DNA of 64,000 bases, from NCBI GenBank assembly GCA_016718385.1, contig JADKDK010000006.1:1-64000 (forward strand), written 5' to 3'. The translations under genes and the position numbers were made by a program. Below the pieces are notes generated by a model, which saw nothing but the letters and a program-made list of their open reading frames with translations, did not search any database and was not told the DNA's origin. Each line of letters begins with the position of its first letter. Within the stretch, counting starts at the first letter, position 1. Below, piece by piece: positions 50,725-58,907 of this stretch. Source of the DNA: Gammaproteobacteria bacterium (GTDB lineage Bacteria > Pseudomonadota > Gammaproteobacteria > Pseudomonadales > UBA5518).

Positions 50725-51465
50725 ATGGCAAGCACCGGCAAGCTGCACGGCAAGATCGCGATCATCACGGGCGCGGCCCAAGGCATGGGCGCGGAACACG
50801 CGCGCGTATTCGTCGCCGAAGGCGCACGCGTCGTGCTGACCGATCTGCAGGAACAGGCCGGACAGGCGCTCGCGACCGAACTCGGCGCGAGCGCGCTGTT
50901 CGTGCGTCACGACGTGAGCAAGGCGCAGGACTGGGATGCCGTGATCGCGGCCACGCGCGCGGCATTCGGTCCGGCCAACGTGCTGATCAACAACGCCGCG
51001 ATGTATTTCATCGGCCCCGTGGACGAGGCCGATCCCGAGCGCGTGCGCAAGCTGCTCGACGTGAACGTCTTCGGCAGCTGGCTCGGCATCAGCAGGATCG
51101 CCCCGATGATGCGCGAGGCCGGTGGCGGCTCGATCATCAACCTGTCGTCGCTGGCGGGAATGCGCGGGATCCCGTGGCACGGCATCTACGGCACCTCGAA
51201 GTGGGCTATCCGCGGGCTGACGAAGACGGCGGCCTACGACCTCGGCCCCTCCGGCATCCGCGTCAACGCAATACTGCCCGGCGCGATCGAGGAAACGGGC
51301 ATGGCGGGCGGGCCGCTCGACGAGACACAGCTCGCGGCTATCCCGCTGCGCCGCACGGGGCGCAAGAGCGAGGTGTCGCAGCTGGCGGTGTTCCTGGCCT
51401 CGGACGAGAGCGCGTACATCACCGGCGGCGATCACGTGATCGACGGCGGCCGCGCGCTCTGGTGA
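50725..51465 (+). CDS. SDR-family oxidoreductase, 3-alpha/20-beta-hydroxysteroid dehydrogenase-like
   Basis: 246 residues. T-G-A-A-Q-G-M-G-A-E-H-A-R near residue 15 is the form typical of 3-alpha(20-beta)-hydroxysteroid dehydrogenases and related FabG-like enzymes. L-T-D-L predicts NAD(H); I-N-N-A-A, catalytic S-S ... Y-G-T-S-K-W-A and a full D-G-G end are present. It is likely to oxidise a secondary alcohol on a cyclic substrate. GGGAAG precedes the ATG. It is divergent from the D-aminoacylase-like gene and converges on the dienoyl reductase. Confidence 0.83.
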   Translation: MASTGKLHGKIAIITGAAQGMGAEHARVFVAEGARVVLTDLQEQAGQALATELGASALFVRHDVSKAQDWDAVIAATRAAFGPANVLINNAAMYFIGPVDEADPERVRKLLDVNVFGSWLGISRIAPMMREAGGGSIINLSSLAGMRGIPWHGIYGTSKWAIRGLTKTAAYDLGPSGIRVNAILPGAIEETGMAGGPLDETQLAAIPLRRTGRKSEVSQLAVFLASDESAYITGGDHVIDGGRALW

Positions 51466-51495
51466 GCCGCGCGGCACGCCGCACCGGCGCGCGGC

Positions 51496-53640
51496 TCAGG
51501 CCGCGCCCGGCGCTCCCGCGTTGATCGCGTCGACGGCGCGCATCGCGCCGCGCATCGCGCCCTCGATATAGCCCACGCCGGTTCCGTCACCGACCTCGTG
51601 CACGCGCAGGCCCGCGGCACGGAAGGCATCGGCCTGCGAGGAATCACCCGTCGCGCCCTTGGCCACGATCACGTGGTCCGCATCCACCGTGCACGCGCCA
51701 CCGCTGGCGTCGGTGAAGCACACACGACCGGTCTCGATGCGGATGTCCTTCGCGCTCGCGAACAGGCCGAGGCCGTGCTCCTTCAGCTCGGCGAGCAGGC
51801 GCATGCGCCGCACCAGCGTGAGCCCCTTGCCCAGGCGCGGCACCTCGTCGATCACACTGACCTTGCGGCCGCGCTCGATCAGGAACTCCGCGAGCTCGAG
51901 CCCGACCAGCTCGCCGCCGATGATCGCGACGTTCCTGCCGAGCGGCATCCACGCGTGCGTGGCCTTGCGCACGAAATCGAGGTTCGCCGTGAGCCCGGTG
52001 GCCGCGCCCGCCTTGGTGGCGATGCGCGTGAGCAGCGAGGTCTTCTGCTGCAGGGCATCCGAGCTCTCGCCGAGCATCATCTTGCGCATGTCGTCGCCGC
52101 TGAAGACGTGCGACAGATCGCCGCCCGGGATCGGCGGCATGTTGCGCAGCGCGCCGGTGGCAACGATGACGTCGTCGGGTTTCAGCGACTTCAGCAGCTC
52201 GGGGGTGGCAACGGTGTTCAGGCGCACCTCGATCTTCGCCTGCTCCACCTGCAGGCGCAGCCAGTCGAGCAGGCGCTCGTTCGGCGCGTACGCGAGCGAC
52301 GCGAAGCGCAGCGTGCCGCCGAGCCGGTCGCCCTTCTCGACCAGGATCACCTCGTGGCCGTCACGCGCGAGACGCCGCGCCGACTCCATGCCGCCGGGGC
52401 CGCCGCCCACCACCACCACGCGCCTGCGCGCGGCCGGCTTCGGCGCGTCCACGCGCAGGTACTCGATGCCGCACTCGGCGTTCACGGCACAGCGCGTGGA
52501 CTCCAGCGTGTAGATCGCGCTGACGCAGGTATAGCAATAGATGCAGGGACGCACCTGCTCGGCCGCGCCGGCAGCGAGCTTGTTGGGCAGTTCGGGGTCG
52601 GCGAGCAGCTTGCGGCCCATGCCGAGGAAGTCGAGACGGCCGGCGCGAATCTCGGCGTCGCCGTGCTCGGGCTCGACGCGCCCGGAACAGATGATCGGGA
52701 TGCCGACCACGGCCTTGATCGCCGCGCCCGCCGGCAGCAGCGTGTTCGGTTCGTGCGGGATGTTCGAGGCCGAGTGCAGCTTGCCGATGCCGGTGTCGTG
52801 GTAGGCGCTCACGGTGATCGCGTCGGCGCCCGCCGCCTCGACCAGCTTCGCGGTCACTTTCGCATGCTCGAGCGTGATGCCGCCCTCCTTGCCCACTTCC
52901 TGCGAGTCGAGCTTCACCCACACCGCCAATCCGGGACCGACTTCGGCACGCACCGCGCGCACCACCTCGACCAGGAAGCGCGAGCGGTTCTCGGTGCTGC
53001 CACCGTACTCGTCGGTGCGCTTGTTGGTCTTCGGCGACAGGAACGACGACAGCAGGTAGCCGTGCCCGCCGTGGATCTCGACACCGTCGCAGCCGGCCTC
53101 TTTCGCACGCCGCGCACCGGCCGCGTAAGCGTTCACCACAACCTGTATGTCCTCGTGGGTCAGCACCTTGTAGGTGGGCATACCGGCGCTGGCAAAGGCC
53201 TTCAGTTCCTCGAGCAGGAAGCCCTCGGTGAAGTCGCCCTTCATCGGCTCGGGCACGGAGGGGCACCACTGCGGGCGCCCGGCCTTGGTGTCGTCGCCGG
53301 CCACGAGCCCGCCCTGGTGCAATTGCACGGCGTACTTCGCGCCGTGGCGATGCACGGCGTCGACCACGCGCTTCAGTCCCGGGATGAAGCTGTCGTCGGA
53401 AATGCCGATCTGCCACGGCTGCACCTGGCCCACGGGGTACATCACGCCACAGGCTCCCGAGATGACCAGCCCCGCGCCGCCGCGCGCCTGTTGCTCGTGA
53501 TACGCCACGACGCGGTCGCCGCTGAAACCGCCTTCCTCGCTGAAATTGACACCCATCGCCATGACCACGATGCGGTTGCGCAACTCCATGGCGCCGATGC
53601 GGCCGGGCGAAAGCAGGTGCGGGTAAGCGGACTGGGACAT
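51496..53640 (-). CDS. Old-yellow-enzyme/2,4-dienoyl-CoA reductase-type Fe-S flavoenzyme
   Basis: 714 residues: an FMN TIM barrel (residues about 8-350, with H-G-G-H-G-Y-L-L at 190-197), a 4Fe-4S motif C366-x2-C369-x2-C372 ... C384, then an FAD/NAD(P)-binding half (G-G-G-P-G-G at 412-417 and a second G-G-E-L-V-G). This is the FadH/BaiCD/trimethylamine-dehydrogenase architecture, which reduces or desaturates alpha,beta-unsaturated ketones or dienoyl-CoA. Beside hydroxysteroid-dehydrogenase-like SDRs, a ring-enone substrate is plausible. GAGGAG five bases before ATG 53640 sets the start. Confidence 0.88.
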   Translation of the reverse strand: MSQSAYPHLLSPGRIGAMELRNRIVVMAMGVNFSEEGGFSGDRVVAYHEQQARGGAGLVISGACGVMYPVGQVQPWQIGISDDSFIPGLKRVVDAVHRHGAKYAVQLHQGGLVAGDDTKAGRPQWCPSVPEPMKGDFTEGFLLEELKAFASAGMPTYKVLTHEDIQVVVNAYAAGARRAKEAGCDGVEIHGGHGYLLSSFLSPKTNKRTDEYGGSTENRSRFLVEVVRAVRAEVGPGLAVWVKLDSQEVGKEGGITLEHAKVTAKLVEAAGADAITVSAYHDTGIGKLHSASNIPHEPNTLLPAGAAIKAVVGIPIICSGRVEPEHGDAEIRAGRLDFLGMGRKLLADPELPNKLAAGAAEQVRPCIYCYTCVSAIYTLESTRCAVNAECGIEYLRVDAPKPAARRRVVVVGGGPGGMESARRLARDGHEVILVEKGDRLGGTLRFASLAYAPNERLLDWLRLQVEQAKIEVRLNTVATPELLKSLKPDDVIVATGALRNMPPIPGGDLSHVFSGDDMRKMMLGESSDALQQKTSLLTRIATKAGAATGLTANLDFVRKATHAWMPLGRNVAIIGGELVGLELAEFLIERGRKVSVIDEVPRLGKGLTLVRRMRLLAELKEHGLGLFASAKDIRIETGRVCFTDASGGACTVDADHVIVAKGATGDSSQADAFRAAGLRVHEVGDGTGVGYIEGAMRGAMRAVDAINAGAPGAA

Positions 53641-53692
53641 GGGCGCTCCTCGGAGTGGTTGTCTGGCGGGGTGGCAGTATAGCGTCCACCGC

Positions 53693-53785
53693 CGGTTCCC
53701 GTGGGTTCACCCAGGTTCCCGTGGGTCCGGCTTCAGCCGGACATTCACGGTGTCCGCGCACACGTCCGGCTGAAGCCGGACCCAC
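53693..53785. repeat. Inverted pair of GTGG-type REP elements with short direct repeat
   Basis: GTCCGGCT-TC-AGCCGGAC at 53725-53742 preceded by GTGG, and its inverted copy at 53764-53781 followed by CCAC, form a BIME-like unit. A 13-base direct repeat (GGTTCCCGTGGGT) at 53693 and 53714 abuts it. It fills most of the 169-base gap between two leftward genes. Confidence 0.7.
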
Positions 53786-53809
53786 GGGGGTTTCTCGTGC
53801 GCGGGAAAA

Positions 53810-54550
53810 CTACTGCTTCCCGAGGCGCGCGATCTTGCGCTCGAGGCTGGCGATCAGGTCATTGAAACCTTCCTCCAGCAACTCTTCCGTCGTGAGCGGA
53901 ACGTGGTAGTTGCGCAGCTCCAGGAAGAAGGCCTGCTGCTCGGGCCCGAGCTGTTCGAGCTGGGACAGCGAGAGGGAGCTGCGGAAACTGCCCTGACCGT
54001 ACTCCGACAACAACAGGCCGATCGCCTGCGAGCAGAAGAGCCAGACGGCGGCGGCAAGCTCCCTGTCACGCAGGCCCTGCTCGTGTAGCGTCCTGCCCAC
54101 CGTGTGCGTGATGCTGAGCCAGCCGGCGGAGGTGCGGCCGTCGACGCCCATCACCTTGAAGATGACCGGGTTCTTCTCCGCGTGCTTCTTCACGGCCCAC
54201 AGCCAGGCGCGCAGCGTGTCCTGCCAGGCCTGGTCCGCTTTCGCCTTCGGCATGCGGAACTGCTTGCAGATGTGATCGGCGACCGCGTTGAGCAGCGCTT
54301 CGCGGCTGGGAAAGTAGTTGTAGAGCGCCATCGAGACCGTATCCAGCGCATCGGCGACGCGCGCCAGCGTGAACCCCTCGACGGAGTGCTCGACGAGCAA
54401 CTCCATGGACTTCTCGAGGATCATCTCGCGCGACAGCCGCGCCGGGCGCCCGGGGCTGGAGGCCCGGCGAGCCGGCTTCGCGTCGGTCTGCTTCTCGGGT
54501 ACGGCGCTGCCAGCCGTGAGTTTCGCCTTGCGGGTGACGGCGCGTGCCAT
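53810..54550 (-). CDS. TetR-family regulator
   Basis: 246 residues with a long basic N-terminal arm (about 40 residues of Arg, Lys, Ala, Pro) before the HTH: G-F-T-L-A-R-V-A-D-A-L-D-T-V-S-M-A-L-Y-N-Y-F. The ligand domain ends with L-E-R-K-I-A-R-L-G-K. AGGAAA seven bases before ATG 54550 fixes the start. It is divergent from the tandem wax ester synthase genes across 160 bases, so it is a natural candidate to control storage-lipid synthesis. It might also bind the CTTA-N4-TAAG sites, but none lies at its own promoter. Confidence 0.85.
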   Translation of the reverse strand: MARAVTRKAKLTAGSAVPEKQTDAKPARRASSPGRPARLSREMILEKSMELLVEHSVEGFTLARVADALDTVSMALYNYFPSREALLNAVADHICKQFRMPKAKADQAWQDTLRAWLWAVKKHAEKNPVIFKVMGVDGRTSAGWLSITHTVGRTLHEQGLRDRELAAAVWLFCSQAIGLLLSEYGQGSFRSSLSLSQLEQLGPEQQAFFLELRNYHVPLTTEELLEEGFNDLIASLERKIARLGKQ

Positions 54551-54710
54551 GCGGGAATTTCCTGGAACCGGATCGGATGGATGGCCCATGTTAGCAATTC
54601 CTGCGAATTTTCTTCAAAGGAAGTTTGTTACGCACCGGCGCCAGCGCATTGACTTCGCTCCCGGGGTGCGGGAGGGTCTTGCACACGACAACAACATGCG
54701 GAGTTGCGCC

Positions 54711-56240
54711 GTGGACGACTACCACTTCGAACCCCTGGGGCTCACCGACTACTCGTTCCTGGTGCAGGAAACCCCCGAGCGGCACATGAGCGTGGCCGGC
54801 GTGGCGATTTTCGACGCCGGCCCGTTGCGACGCCGCGGTGGCGGCATCGACTTCGCGACCATCCGGAACGCAACCGCCGTCGCGATCGAACAGATACCCC
54901 GCTACCGCCAGAAGCTCATGTGGCGCACGCACCGCGAACTGACCAGCTACCTGGGCCTCGGGGACGGCGTGCACGAGGACGAATCGCTGCCGCCGGTGTG
55001 GGTGGACGACCCGCACTTCGATATCGACTACCACCTGCGCCACACGGCGCTGCCCCGACCGGGTAGCGAGGCGCAGCTGAAGACGCTCGCGGGGCGCATC
55101 GCCTCGCAACCGCTCGATCGTTCGCGCCCGCTGTGGGAGACCTGGATCGTGGAGGGCCTGGACGGCGAGCGCTTCGCGCTGATCTCGAAGTTGCACCACT
55201 GCATGATCGACGGCATGTCGGGTATGGATATCGCGCGGATTCTCTCGTCGACCTCGCCCGATTTCGTTCCCGCCAAGCCCTCGCCGTGGCGGCCACGACG
55301 CGCGCCGACACACCAGGAACTGGAGCGCGAACTGCAGCGCGCGCAACTGGGCACACCGCTGCGCATGCTCAGGGATCTGCTCGAACGGGACCGCACGACG
55401 CTGGCCGGGGAGATCGTGCATCGCATCAAGGGCGTGGGCGAGACCTTCGCCGAGACCGCGGGGGCGAAGCGCACGCCCACGCCGCTCAACGGCCGCAACG
55501 GTCCGCATCGCGCGATCGACTGGATCACGGTGCCGCTGCAACGGATCAAGGCGGCGAGCAAGGCCCTGGAATGCACCGTGAACGACGTGGTACTCACCAT
55601 CGTCACCGGGGCATTTCGCGAGTACCTGCTGCACACGGATTTCGTGCCCGGCTCGGCGCCGTTTCGCGCCACCGTGCCCGTGAGCATCTGGGGCGAGCGC
55701 CACAAGGGCGAGATCGGCAACCAGATCGCGGTGTGGATGATCGAGCTGCCGCTCGGCGAGGCCACGCCGCGCGCACAGTTGCGCGCGATCCGCGAGGCGA
55801 CCGAAAAGCACAAGCACTCCGACCGCCCGCTCGGCATCAGGACGCTGGAATCGGTGCTGCGCCTCACGCCGGGCCTGGTGTCGCTGGCGGTGCGCAACGC
55901 CGCCGGCCCGTCCAACACGCTGGTCACCAACATCCCCGGCCCGCAGGTTCCGCTGTACGAGATCGGCGCGGAGCAGCTCGCGGCCTATCCGATCGTGCCC
56001 TTGCTGGAGGACATGGGGATCGGCATCGGCGTCATGAGCTACAACGGCCTGACGTGCTGGGGCATCACGGCCGACAAGGACATCGTGCCCAATCTGGGCG
56101 CATTCATGGCCGCGCTGCGGCAGTCCGTCGTCATACTGCAAAGCGCGGCAAAGGCAGCCAGGACATCCGGCCGCACCAAAAACGGCGACAAGGCCAAGGC
56201 CGCGTCGCGCAAAGGCGGAGCACAAGGGAAGGCACGCTGA
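54711..56240 (+). CDS. Wax ester synthase/diacylglycerol acyltransferase (WS/DGAT) 1
   Basis: 509 residues. The acyl-CoA transferase motif H-H-C-M-I-D-G is at about 161-167, preceded by P-L-D-R-S-R-P-L-W-E and followed by N-D-V-V-L and S-N-T-L-V-T-N-I-P-G-P, the WS/DGAT signature blocks. It esterifies fatty alcohols or diacylglycerol with acyl-CoA at the inner membrane. GTG 54711 is chosen because GGAG is seven bases upstream and its N-terminus then aligns with WS/DGAT 2; an ATG at 54696 is the alternative. A basic Lys/Arg/Ala/Gly tail of about 30 residues follows the enzyme domain. Confidence 0.88.
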   Translation: MDDYHFEPLGLTDYSFLVQETPERHMSVAGVAIFDAGPLRRRGGGIDFATIRNATAVAIEQIPRYRQKLMWRTHRELTSYLGLGDGVHEDESLPPVWVDDPHFDIDYHLRHTALPRPGSEAQLKTLAGRIASQPLDRSRPLWETWIVEGLDGERFALISKLHHCMIDGMSGMDIARILSSTSPDFVPAKPSPWRPRRAPTHQELERELQRAQLGTPLRMLRDLLERDRTTLAGEIVHRIKGVGETFAETAGAKRTPTPLNGRNGPHRAIDWITVPLQRIKAASKALECTVNDVVLTIVTGAFREYLLHTDFVPGSAPFRATVPVSIWGERHKGEIGNQIAVWMIELPLGEATPRAQLRAIREATEKHKHSDRPLGIRTLESVLRLTPGLVSLAVRNAAGPSNTLVTNIPGPQVPLYEIGAEQLAAYPIVPLLEDMGIGIGVMSYNGLTCWGITADKDIVPNLGAFMAALRQSVVILQSAAKAARTSGRTKNGDKAKAASRKGGAQGKAR

Positions 56241-56299
56241 GCAACGGGCTGCCGCATGGGCAGAACCAACTTCGCCGGACAATAACAAAGGAGACACCT

Positions 56300-57853
56300 T
56301 TGAGCGACTACTTCTACGAACCCTTGAGCCTCACCGATTATTCCTTCCTGGTGCAGGAAACCGCCGAGCTCCACATGAGCGTGATCGGCGTGACCATCTT
56401 CGAGGCGGGACCGCTGCGCCTGGCCGATGGCGGCATCGACTTCGAGACGATCAGGAACGAGATGGCCGCCGTGGTGGAGCTGGTGCCACGCTATCGTCAG
56501 AAGCTGATGTGGCGCACGCGCCGCGAGCGCGTGGGGCACCTCGACAGACGCATGATAGAGAGATCCGACGAGTCGTTGCCGCCGGTGTGGGTGGACGACC
56601 CGCACTTCGACATCGGCTACCACATGCGCCACACCGCGCTGCCCAGACCTGGCAGCGACGCGCAACTGAAAACGCTGGTCGGGCGCATCGCCTCGCAGCC
56701 GCTCGACCGCTCGCGACCGCTGTGGGAGACCTGGGTCGTCGAGGGCCTGGAGGGTGACCGATTCGCGACCGTGGGCAAGCTGCACCACTGCATGATCGAC
56801 GGCAAGTCGGGTGCCGACATTACGCAGCTCGTCTCCTCCATCACGCCGGACTTCGTGCCGCGCAAGCGCTCGCCCTGGAAGCCACGCCCAGCCCCCACGT
56901 CGAAGCAGCTCGAGCAGGAGATGAAGCGCGAGCAGTATACGGCGCCGCTGCGCATGGCGCAGGAGTTGCTGAAGATCGGCAGAGGTCGCGAGAGCCGGGG
57001 GGGCGAGATCAGGCAGCGGATCAAGGGCTTGCGCGAAACCTTCAGCGACGGCGCCGGCGTGACGCGCACGGCAACGCCACTGAACGGGAGCAACGGGCCG
57101 CACCGCGCCGTGGAATGGGTGCAGGTCCCGCTGGAGCGGATCAAACGCATGAGCAAGGCGCTCGGATGCACCGTGAACGATGTGGTGCTGACCATCGTAA
57201 CCAGCGCGTTTCGCGAGTACCTGCTGCACACGGATTTCGTGCCGGGCTCGGCGCCTTTTCGCGCCACGGTGCCCGTGAGCATCTGGGGCGATCGCGACAA
57301 GAGCGAGGTCGGCAACCAGATCATGACCTGGATGATCGATCTGCCGGTGGGCCACCCGGACCCGCGCGCGCAACTGAAGGCCATCCACCGCGTGACGAAC
57401 AGGCTGAAGAAGTCGGACCGGGCCCTGGGCGTGAAGATGCTGGAATCCTTCCTGCGTTACACACCGGGCCTGGTGTCGCTCGCGGTGCGCAACGCCGCGG
57501 GCCCCACCAACACGCTGGTCACCAACATCCCCGGGCCACAGATGGCGCTTTACCAGATGGGCGCGAAGATGCTGGAGAACTACCCGATCGTCCCGATGCT
57601 GGAGCAAATGGGCCTCGGCATCGGGGTGATGAGCTATAACGGCCGCATGTTCTGGGGTGTCACGGTGGACAAGGACATCGTGCCCGACGTGGGCGCGTTC
57701 ATGAACGCGCTGGCGAAGGCAATCGATGCGGTGGAAAAAGCGGCCGGATCGCCACCGGAACCGACGCCGCGCAAGGCCATCGCGAAAAAGCCGGCACCGC
57801 CCGCGAGGAAGAGCCCGCCGCCGCAGAGAGCCCCGGCACGCAAACCGCGCTGA
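56300..57853 (+). CDS. Wax ester synthase/diacylglycerol acyltransferase (WS/DGAT) 2
   Basis: 517 residues from a TTG start with AAAGGAG six bases upstream. It is strongly similar to the preceding WS/DGAT: H-H-C-M-I-D-G near residue 161, P-L-D-R-S-R-P-L-W-E-T-W, N-D-V-V-L-T-I-V-T, T-N-T-L-V-T-N-I-P-G-P. The tail of about 40 residues is Pro/Lys/Arg/Ala-rich, a different basic extension from that of copy 1. The two arose by tandem duplication and are 59 bases apart in one operon. GTG and TTG starts suggest deliberately low expression. Confidence 0.88.
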   Translation: MSDYFYEPLSLTDYSFLVQETAELHMSVIGVTIFEAGPLRLADGGIDFETIRNEMAAVVELVPRYRQKLMWRTRRERVGHLDRRMIERSDESLPPVWVDDPHFDIGYHMRHTALPRPGSDAQLKTLVGRIASQPLDRSRPLWETWVVEGLEGDRFATVGKLHHCMIDGKSGADITQLVSSITPDFVPRKRSPWKPRPAPTSKQLEQEMKREQYTAPLRMAQELLKIGRGRESRGGEIRQRIKGLRETFSDGAGVTRTATPLNGSNGPHRAVEWVQVPLERIKRMSKALGCTVNDVVLTIVTSAFREYLLHTDFVPGSAPFRATVPVSIWGDRDKSEVGNQIMTWMIDLPVGHPDPRAQLKAIHRVTNRLKKSDRALGVKMLESFLRYTPGLVSLAVRNAAGPTNTLVTNIPGPQMALYQMGAKMLENYPIVPMLEQMGLGIGVMSYNGRMFWGVTVDKDIVPDVGAFMNALAKAIDAVEKAAGSPPEPTPRKAIAKKPAPPARKSPPPQRAPARKPR

Positions 57854-57868
57854 TGCGGTCCGGGGCGA

Positions 57869-58630
57869 TCAGATGGCGTCGGGACGCGACATCGCGTCGA
57901 AACCGCCGTCCACGTACAGCAGCGCACCGCAGATGAAACTGGACGCGGGGCCGAGCAGGAACAGGGCCGCCTCGGCCTGGTCTTCGGGCTGTCCCGCGCG
58001 ACCGACCGGGGTCGCGGCGAGGAACCTGCGCACCGCGTCGCCGAGCTCCGGATCGGCCTCCGCGGCGGCGGTCATCGGGGTCTGCGTATATCCCGGCGCA
58101 ATTGCATTCAGGCGGACACCGGTCTGCGCATAATCGGGTACCTGGCGGCGCATCCAGCGGGCAAGGGCCTGCTTCGAGCCGCTGTAGACCGGGTGCCCGT
58201 CCATCGACACCGCGAGTTGGCGCGCCCTGGCCTCGTCGCCCGCCAGCAACGCCTGCACGTAGTCCTCGCTGGTCGGGTGCGGCGCCGAGTTGGAGGACAC
58301 CAGCACCACGGAGCCCTTGCGCGCGGCCAGCAGATCGCGGAGTCCGGCAACCAGTTCCACGGTACCGAAGTAATTGACGCTGGGCACCAGGGCGCGATCC
58401 GGTATGTTGCCGTTGACGCCGGCGCAGGGAACGAAACCGTCCAGCCCCTCGGCGGCGCGCGCGCGAATGCCCTCGAGGGCGGCGCGGCGGCCGTCCGCGG
58501 TGCCCAGGTTGGCGACGATGTCGGCATCCTTGATGTCCACCACGATCAGTTCGTGGCCCGCCGCGCGCAGGCGCGTCCTGATCGCCGCGCCGATGCCGGT
58601 GGCCCCACCCGTCATTGCATATCTGCCCAT
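57869..58630 (-). CDS. hsdA: 3-alpha-hydroxysteroid dehydrogenase/carbonyl reductase-type SDR
   Basis: 253 residues closely following the pattern of Comamonas 3-alpha-HSD/CR: T-G-G-A-T-G-I-G-A-A-I at about 7-17, V-D-I-K-D-A-D (NAD-binding Asp), C-A-G-V-N-G instead of N-N-A-G, S-V-N-Y-F-G, an inserted helix (A-L-L-A-G-D-E-A-R-A-R) before Y-S-G-S-K, and D-G-G-F-D-A at the end. The Comamonas enzyme interconverts 3-alpha-hydroxy and 3-keto steroids with NAD(H). It sits antisense between the wax ester synthases and the acyl-CoA reductase. The symbol rests on remembered family resemblance. Confidence 0.75.
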   Translation of the reverse strand: MGRYAMTGGATGIGAAIRTRLRAAGHELIVVDIKDADIVANLGTADGRRAALEGIRARAAEGLDGFVPCAGVNGNIPDRALVPSVNYFGTVELVAGLRDLLAARKGSVVLVSSNSAPHPTSEDYVQALLAGDEARARQLAVSMDGHPVYSGSKQALARWMRRQVPDYAQTGVRLNAIAPGYTQTPMTAAAEADPELGDAVRRFLAATPVGRAGQPEDQAEAALFLLGPASSFICGALLYVDGGFDAMSRPDAI

Positions 58631-58907
58631 GCTGCCTCTCTCCGTGCAATCGCCTGATACCTGCCGAGCCCGCCCGCGGCCCTCGGCTCTCCCCGCACCG
58701 ACGAACCGGACAGGCACGTCGGCGAGCTGCGCAGATTACCCGGGTGTACGTCCCGATGCCATCGTCCGCGACACCCCGGCCGTCCCGGACCTGACGATTC
58801 CTGCCTATCGAAATCGGCACCTCGCGCTAATGCATTCTGCCGCGGCCGGAGGTAAATTGTCGTTCATCCCCTACACCTGCTTCTAACAATAAATCTGGAG
58901 TATCAGC

